A stretch of 57,189 nucleotides of DNA from an uncultured Erysipelotrichaceae bacterium (GTDB lineage Bacteria > Bacillota_I > Bacilli_A > Erysipelotrichales > Erysipelotrichaceae), in NCBI GenBank assembly GCA_934675465.1, contig CAKUQM010000008.1, positions 1-57,189 of the forward strand. Direction: 5' to 3'. A program made the position numbers and the translations under genes. How positions within the stretch are numbered: the stretch's first letter is position 1; each line of letters starts with the position of its first letter. Below are positions 52,008-57,189 of this stretch, piece by piece. Below the pieces are notes generated by a model. That model did not search any database. It had not been told where the DNA came from and saw only the letters and a list, made by a program, of their open reading frames with translations.

Positions 52008-54503
52008 CTAATCAAATAAATCCGTTTGTGTATACTCTTTGTTTTCCTCATCATTTTTATAGTAAGATTCAGGAATCATTACCATATCCACAACAGGAAT
52101 ATCACTCATATCGTCTTTTATGAAAGGAAGCACTTCCCCAACACTTGAAAAAGTCGCATCAAGCCCCATAAAAGGAATACTAGAAGCCGGCAATATTGTC
52201 ATCTTCTCATCATTATAGATAAGAGATGTATCACTAGCGATTGTCTTAACACCAATAATACTAGAAGGATTAGTCTTTGTCTGTTTAAACAAACGATTAC
52301 CCTTGGCATTACGACTTGTAAAATCTAAATCAGCAAAATGAATTCGCTTATAGCCCTTATTAGAACATATTAACAGTTCACTAGGACCACTATGTTCAAT
52401 TGCTACACCAACTAACTCATCATTTTTAACATTGATACCACCAACGCCCATTGCACGAGGAGCAATATCACTTAACATTTCTAAAGAATAACGATTATAG
52501 TTACCACTTCTAGAAACAACAACCACATTATCATTTTCATAAGCGATATTAACACTTACTAGTTCATCATTTTCTTTTAACTTAATAGCTGGAATAGCCT
52601 TAGAGAATCTAGATATATCAAACTTCGGAATTGAAGTCTTTTTAATCATGCCATTCTTAGTAGCTAAAACTACAAAGGCATAAGTCTCAAAACTCTTAAC
52701 AATTAAAGCTCCTACTACCTTCTCATTTCCTTCTAGCTTAACATAAGTAGAAACATGCTTACCTATATCCTTATATTTACATTCTTGTAACTTATAAACC
52801 GGAATATATAAGTAATTGCCCTTGTTTGTAAATACTAATAAGGTATCTAATGTTTCACAAGCACTGATGCCTAATAAAACATCACTTTCTTTAGTAAATG
52901 GTAAACTATTCAAATTTGCATCAAAAGTACGCTTAGAGAATCTTTTTACATAACCATCTCTTGTCAAAGATATATAACAAGATTCATTTGGTACCATTGC
53001 CAATTTATCAATAACTAAGTCAGAAACTTCATTTTCAATCTTAGTCTTTCTTGGCGTAATATTATCAAGATTAACTTGTTTTAACTCTTTAGTTAAAACA
53101 GACTTTAAGATTTCTTTAGAACTAATAATTGATTCAAGTTCTGAAATTTCTCTAATTAAAGTAGAACATTCTTCCTTTAAAGCCACAATATCAGTATTTG
53201 ATAAACGATATAATTTTAAATTAACAATCGCTTCGGCTTGTTCTTCTGTAAACAAGAAATTGTTCATAAGATTAATCTTAGAATCTTGTTTATCATTAGA
53301 TCTTCTAATTGTTTCTATAACACTATCTAAGATAGATACAGCCTTAATCAAACCATCAATGACATGAAGTCTAGCCTTCTTTTTATCTCTTAAATAAACA
53401 GAACGATTTAAAACTACTTGTTTTCTAAAATCAATAAAGGCATCTAAAGCATCCGGTAAAGATAATAAAGTAGGACGATGATTAACAATAGCGATATTAT
53501 TGTAAGAATAGTTGATTTGTAAATCAGTATTCTTATATAGATAATTTAGAATCATCTCGCTATTAGCATCTTTCTTAAGTTCAATGACAATCTTTAAGCC
53601 ATCACGACCGCTTTCATCTCTTACTTCACTAATGCCTTCAATGTCTTTATTAATCGCAATATCGTTAATTTTCTTTACAAGATTACACTTAATTACTTCA
53701 TAAGGTATTTCAGTAACAACAATTGAATCATTAGTCTTTCCCTTAAGCACTTCGCACTTACTTCTCAAGACTACTTTACCCCTACCTGTTTTAAAAACTT
53801 CTTTGATGTTATCTAGTCCTTGTACAATACCACCAGTTGGGAAGTCAGGTCCTTTGACAAAAACCATTAAATCTTCAACACTACATTCAGGATTGTTTAA
53901 ACGGTAAATAGTCGCATCCACGATTTCATTTAAGTTATGTGGTGCCATATTGGTCGCATAACCTGAGGCAATACCTGTAGAACCATTAACTAATAGTAAT
54001 GGGTAACTTGCAGGTAAAACTGTTGGCTCAAGAGTTGAGTCATCGTAGTTATTAGTCATCGTAACGGTATTCTTGTCGATATCGTTTAATAACTTTTCAG
54101 CATTCTTATCTAGTCTTACTTCAGTATAACGATAAGCAGCTGGTGGGTCATCATCGATAGAACCATTATTACCATGCATATCAATTAAAGTTAAATTGTT
54201 TTTCCAATCTTGAGACAATCTAACCATAGCTTCATAAATACTAGAGTCACCATGTGGATGGAAAATACCCATAACCTGACCTACAGCCTTTGCAGACTTA
54301 CGATGAGGCTTAATGCTGGTGTTGCCATCCATATACATAGAATAAAGAATTCTTCTTTGTACCGGCTTTAAACCATCTCTAGCATCAGGTAAAGCTCTTT
54401 CTTGAATGATATATTTTGAATAAGCACCAAATCTTAAAGACATGATGTCATCTAAAGATTCAGTAACATTCTTTTCAATTATTTCTTTAGTCTTCTTAGC
54501 CAT
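52008..54503 (-). CDS. parC: DNA topoisomerase IV subunit A
   Basis: 831 aa. 'IIQERALPDARDGLKPVQRR' and 'GDSSIYEAMVRLSQDW', catalytic Tyr126 in 'AAYRYTEVRL', then a coiled coil (430-480) and the C-terminal beta-pinwheel (500-800). Cuts and reseals DNA with ParE to unlink chromosomes. No GyrA box (QRRGGKG) is seen in the pinwheel, which favours ParC over GyrA. Its start overlaps the parE end by 8 bp. Confidence 0.93.
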   Translation of the reverse strand: MAKKTKEIIEKNVTESLDDIMSLRFGAYSKYIIQERALPDARDGLKPVQRRILYSMYMDGNTSIKPHRKSAKAVGQVMGIFHPHGDSSIYEAMVRLSQDWKNNLTLIDMHGNNGSIDDDPPAAYRYTEVRLDKNAEKLLNDIDKNTVTMTNNYDDSTLEPTVLPASYPLLLVNGSTGIASGYATNMAPHNLNEIVDATIYRLNNPECSVEDLMVFVKGPDFPTGGIVQGLDNIKEVFKTGRGKVVLRSKCEVLKGKTNDSIVVTEIPYEVIKCNLVKKINDIAINKDIEGISEVRDESGRDGLKIVIELKKDANSEMILNYLYKNTDLQINYSYNNIAIVNHRPTLLSLPDALDAFIDFRKQVVLNRSVYLRDKKKARLHVIDGLIKAVSILDSVIETIRRSNDKQDSKINLMNNFLFTEEQAEAIVNLKLYRLSNTDIVALKEECSTLIREISELESIISSKEILKSVLTKELKQVNLDNITPRKTKIENEVSDLVIDKLAMVPNESCYISLTRDGYVKRFSKRTFDANLNSLPFTKESDVLLGISACETLDTLLVFTNKGNYLYIPVYKLQECKYKDIGKHVSTYVKLEGNEKVVGALIVKSFETYAFVVLATKNGMIKKTSIPKFDISRFSKAIPAIKLKENDELVSVNIAYENDNVVVVSRSGNYNRYSLEMLSDIAPRAMGVGGINVKNDELVGVAIEHSGPSELLICSNKGYKRIHFADLDFTSRNAKGNRLFKQTKTNPSSIIGVKTIASDTSLIYNDEKMTILPASSIPFMGLDATFSSVGEVLPFIKDDMSDIPVVDMVMIPESYYKNDEENKEYTQTDLFD

Positions 54504-56421
54504 GTCTTTCCACCTTATAATTTTCTTCTAAAGTAAAGTCAATATTTTCTTCAATCCACTTTCTTCTAAGTTCTGGCTTATTACCCATTAAAATAGAAAT
54601 CTTACGTTCACAAATAGCTGCATCCTCAATATTTACTTTAATCAAAGTACGCTTTTCAGGATCCATAGTCGTATCCCATAATTGATCAGCATCCATTTCA
54701 CCAAGACCCTTATATCTTTGAATATCGCCCTTGATAGTATGACTTGCACGATATTTATTTAATTCATCATCAGAGAACAAATAATCCATACCCTCTTTAG
54801 TCTTAACACCATATAAAGGAGGCATAGCTACATATACATGTCCCTTTTCGATTAATTCTCTCATAAAGCGATAGAAGAAAGTTAATAATAATACCTGAAT
54901 ATGAGCACCATCGGTATCGGCATCGGTCATAATGATTACTTTATCATAATGAATATCTTCAACATCAAAGTGGGCGCCAACACCAGCACCTAAACAGTGA
55001 ACAATTGTATTTAATTCTTCATTCTTTTCAATATCTATTAAAGATGCTTTTTCAGTATTTAAAACCTTACCTCTTAAAGGTAAAATAGCTTGATACTTAG
55101 AATCACGGCACTTCTTAGCACTACCACCGGCAGAATCACCTTCGACCAAGAATAATTCTAATCTTTTATAATCCTTGCTTTGAGCAGGAGCTAACTTGCC
55201 ACTTAAGACTTCTTTTGCCTTAGATGAAGACTTCTTGCCAGCTCTTGCCTCATCCTTGGCTTTTCTTGCTGCATCACGAGCATAAGCAGCACGTTGAATC
55301 TTCTTGATTAAAGATATAGCTAAGTCCTTATTTTCAACTAAAAAGTACATCAAGTGTTCACTTACTACATTATCAACCGCTGTCTTAGCAATCGGTGTAC
55401 CAAGTTTTCCTTTTGTCTGTCCTTCAAATTGTAATAAGTCTTCTGGAATAGTAACAACAATAATGCTAGTTAAGCCTTCTCTTACATCACTACCTTCAAA
55501 GTTTTTATCTTTTTCCTTCAATAGACCATTATTTTTTGCATAGTCATTAATAGTCTTGGTAAAAGCTGTTTTATAGCCTACTTCATGAGTACCGCCATCT
55601 TTGGTTCTTACAAGGTTTACATAAGAAAAAGTATTTTCTTGGTAACCATCAGTATATTGGAAAGCACACTTAATGTTGATACCATTACTTTCTCCTGAAA
55701 AGATTACTGGCTCATGCAAAACATCCTTATCTTCATGAAGATAGTTCATAAAGGCTAATAAACCATTCTCATAGTGGAATTCACTTTCTTCATTGTGAAT
55801 ATAATCTTTAACTACAATCTTAACGCCTTCTAACAAGAAAGCTTCTTCTTGCGCTCTTTCACAAATTGTATTGAAGTTAAAAGTTGTAGTTGAAAAGATT
55901 GTATCATCAGGCATAAAAGTAACCTTAGAACCAGTCTTATTAGAGCTTCCAAGTTCTTCAAGTTTACCAATTTTCTTACCACCATTTTCAAAGCGCATGC
56001 GATATCTTTTCTTATCACGGCACACTTCTACTTCGCACCATTTACTTAGTGCATTAACAACACTGGCACCTACACCATGTAGACCACCAGCTGTCTTATA
56101 ACCACCTTCGTTTGAGAACTTACCACCAGCATGTAGTACGGTAAAGATTACTTCTAGGGTATTTTTACCCGACTTATGTTTGCCAATTGGCATACCACGT
56201 CCAAAGTCAGTTACACTACAAGAACCATCCTTATTTAGTTCAATAATGATTTCTTTACCAAAGCCATTTAAAGCTTCATCGATTGCATTATCGACGATTT
56301 CCCATACTAAATGATGTAGTCCCCTGTTATCGACAGAACCAATATACATGCCAGGTCTTTTTCTTACGGCATCTAGTCCTTCTAATATTTCTATACTGTT
56401 ATCATCATAATTATTATTCAT
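54496..56421 (-). CDS. parE: DNA topoisomerase IV subunit B
   Basis: 641 aa from ATG 56421; TTG 56430 would overlap the promoter. GHKL ATPase: 'EIVDNAIDEALNGFG', 'DFGRGMPIGKHKSGK', 'GLHGVGASVVNALS'; toprim: 'LFLVEGDSAGGSAKKCRDSK' and 'IIMTDADTDGAHI'. The pattern 'AKKCRDSKYQAILPLRGKVL' and the neighbouring plsY point to ParE rather than GyrB. TATAAT at 56430-56435 with TGG before it lies 8 nt from ATG and no ribosome site is present. Confidence 0.94.
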   Translation of the reverse strand: MNNNYDDNSIEILEGLDAVRKRPGMYIGSVDNRGLHHLVWEIVDNAIDEALNGFGKEIIIELNKDGSCSVTDFGRGMPIGKHKSGKNTLEVIFTVLHAGGKFSNEGGYKTAGGLHGVGASVVNALSKWCEVEVCRDKKRYRMRFENGGKKIGKLEELGSSNKTGSKVTFMPDDTIFSTTTFNFNTICERAQEEAFLLEGVKIVVKDYIHNEESEFHYENGLLAFMNYLHEDKDVLHEPVIFSGESNGINIKCAFQYTDGYQENTFSYVNLVRTKDGGTHEVGYKTAFTKTINDYAKNNGLLKEKDKNFEGSDVREGLTSIIVVTIPEDLLQFEGQTKGKLGTPIAKTAVDNVVSEHLMYFLVENKDLAISLIKKIQRAAYARDAARKAKDEARAGKKSSSKAKEVLSGKLAPAQSKDYKRLELFLVEGDSAGGSAKKCRDSKYQAILPLRGKVLNTEKASLIDIEKNEELNTIVHCLGAGVGAHFDVEDIHYDKVIIMTDADTDGAHIQVLLLTFFYRFMRELIEKGHVYVAMPPLYGVKTKEGMDYLFSDDELNKYRASHTIKGDIQRYKGLGEMDADQLWDTTMDPEKRTLIKVNIEDAAICERKISILMGNKPELRRKWIEENIDFTLEENYKVERHG

Positions 56422-56429
56422 ACCAGTCA

Positions 56430-56454
56430 ATTATACCAAAAGTTTTGTTATAAT
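56430..56454. promoter_or_regulatory. Back-to-back extended -10 promoters, parE / plsY
   Basis: Minus-strand TGGTATAAT (box 56430-56435) serves parE and plus-strand TGTTATAAT (box 56449-56454) serves plsY; 13 bp lie between the boxes. Both have the TGn extension. Gaps to the ATG are 8 and 6 nt, so both mRNAs should lack a leader or nearly so. Confidence 0.72.
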
Positions 56455-56460
56455 TTTTTT

Positions 56461-57075
56461 ATGAAAACTATTATATTGATTTTGTGGCTGATTGTTGGGT
56501 ATCTTGTTGGTTCTATTCCCTGGGCCCTTATTATTGGTAAAGTATTTTACGGTGTAGATATTAGAACTAAGGGTTCTGGTAATCTAGGTGGAACCAATGC
56601 AGGTAGAGTATTAGGCAAAAAAGCTGGTATTTCAGTTATTATTCTAGATGCCTTAAAAGCATTTATTGTGATGGTAATTGTAAATAAGATTTCGCCAGTT
56701 TATGCTCGCTATGCAGGATTAGCAGTATGTATAGGACACTGTTTCCCAGTCTTTGCACAATTTAGAGGTGGTAAAGCAGTAGCATGTTCTATGGGTTATA
56801 TCTTAGGTATTGCCTTATTTATAACACATGATTTTATCTTTACATTCTTATATCCAGTATTAGTATTCATAATTGTCTTATGTCTAACTAAATATATGTC
56901 ACTAGCTTCTATGTCAGCACTAACAATGGCAACTATCATGGGTTTTCTGACATATAAAGATAACTCATTAGCGACTCTAGTATTACTTCTTACATTATTT
57001 GTAATATTCATGCATAGAGCTAATATTAAAAGACTTATTCAAGGAAAAGAAAATAAAGTTTCATTTATCAAGTAG
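56461..57075 (+). CDS. plsY: Glycerol-3-phosphate acyltransferase PlsY
   Basis: 204 aa with about five membrane helices. Family motifs: 'GSIPWALIIGKVFYGVDIR', 'GSGNLGGTNAGRVLGKKAG' (motif 1, SGNxGxTN), 'GHCFPVFAQFRGGKAVACSM' (motif 2, GHxFPVFxxFKGGKxVA; here with Arg for Lys), and 'LVFIIVLCLTKYMSLASM' (motif 3). Transfers acyl from acyl-phosphate to glycerol-3-phosphate, the first step of phospholipid synthesis. Divergent from parE as in Bacillus. Confidence 0.96.
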   Translation: MKTIILILWLIVGYLVGSIPWALIIGKVFYGVDIRTKGSGNLGGTNAGRVLGKKAGISVIILDALKAFIVMVIVNKISPVYARYAGLAVCIGHCFPVFAQFRGGKAVACSMGYILGIALFITHDFIFTFLYPVLVFIIVLCLTKYMSLASMSALTMATIMGFLTYKDNSLATLVLLLTLFVIFMHRANIKRLIQGKENKVSFIK

Positions 57076-57097
57076 GATTGAATCCTACTTTTCTTTT
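57071..57097 (+). terminator. Terminator of plsY
   Basis: AGTAGGATT and AATCCTACT pair almost without a loop gap and are followed by TTTCTTTT; the stem begins in the plsY stop codon. Confidence 0.85.
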
Positions 57098-57098
57098 G

Positions 57099-57189
57099 GG
57101 TGGTGTGATTTATTCTGATTAGCACCTTTTAACAGGTGGTGTGATTTTTTCTGATTAGCACCTTTTAACAGGTGGTGTGATTTTTGTAC
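57099..57189. repeat. 36-bp direct tandem repeat
   Basis: Two full copies (57099-57134, 57135-57170) and a partial third copy (from 57171) of a 36-bp unit that starts GGTGGTGTGATT, contains CTGATTAGCACC and ends TTTTAACA. The full copies differ at one base (A or T at unit position 14). There is no spacer between units. Within a unit GGTG and CACC can pair. The window ends inside the array, so its true length is unknown. Confidence 0.9.

Noticed and set aside
54496..56421. Calling the topoisomerase pair GyrB/GyrA
   Set aside because: plsY divergence, the parE-parC overlap and the absence of a GyrA box favour topoisomerase IV.
57099..57189. Possible CRISPR array
   Set aside because: The repeats follow each other with no spacers, and no cas gene is in the window.

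Overview
The window reads as a chromosomal segment of a low-GC Bacillota, most like an Erysipelotrichia-type gut bacterium. The evidence is the very AT-rich codon use, a Bacillus-type RNase P RNA next to gpsB, Bacillus-like synteny (recU-ponA, plsY/parE-parC, the yqeG-yqeM cluster), a phenylalanine T-box, purine and ZTP riboswitches, and a 6S RNA. Almost all genes lie on the minus strand in long, tightly packed operons; the few plus-strand genes are single transcription units or pairs that diverge from a neighbour. No rRNA or tRNA gene and no CRISPR array was seen.

Layout. 1-2.7 kb is a degraded accessory edge: a probable mobile-element end, an orphan AbiEi-like antitoxin gene with a palindromic operator and only a stub of its toxin gene, an MFS transporter, and remains of an M20 peptidase. 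2.7-7.3 kb has a YjbR protein, a DEDDh exonuclease, yneF behind a 6S RNA, a thioredoxin-like lipoprotein, a PfkB sugar kinase and a divergent MurE-like ligase. 7.3-12.1 kb holds pheST under T-box control and rplK-rplA. 12.2-22.4 kb runs, in transcription order, ACT protein, DUF711 protein, pgsA, recA, a glycosyltransferase-RecX fusion, yhaM, an alpha-galactosidase and a GH2 beta-glycosidase. 22.5-35.3 kb is the purine cluster purC-purF-fhs-purE-purM-purN-purH-purD-purL, with a purine riboswitch at its head and a ZTP riboswitch before fhs. 35.3-42.7 kb has rnpB, gpsB, recU-PBP1A, an Asp23 protein, a NOP/RsmF methyltransferase, a one-domain RibF and truB. 42.7-47.6 kb has a radical SAM/SPASM protein, an SpoU methyltransferase, a four-domain flavodiiron protein and a DUF1846 protein. 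47.6-57.1 kb has nth, dnaD, the yqe ribosome-assembly cluster, parC, parE and divergent plsY. The window ends in 36-bp tandem repeats.

Two signals stand out. First, many promoters put a perfect TATAAT exactly 6-8 nt before the start codon with no Shine-Dalgarno sequence, which predicts leaderless mRNAs for about ten transcription units, while internal operon genes keep good ribosome binding sites. Several are back-to-back pairs; at 5870-5879 the two -10 boxes overlap in one palindrome. Second, several proteins have unusual architecture: a lipid-type glycosyltransferase fused to the RecA modulator RecX, a PurF that lacks the N-terminal cysteine nucleophile, a RibF without its riboflavin kinase half, and a flavodiiron protein carrying flavin reductase and rubredoxin in one chain.
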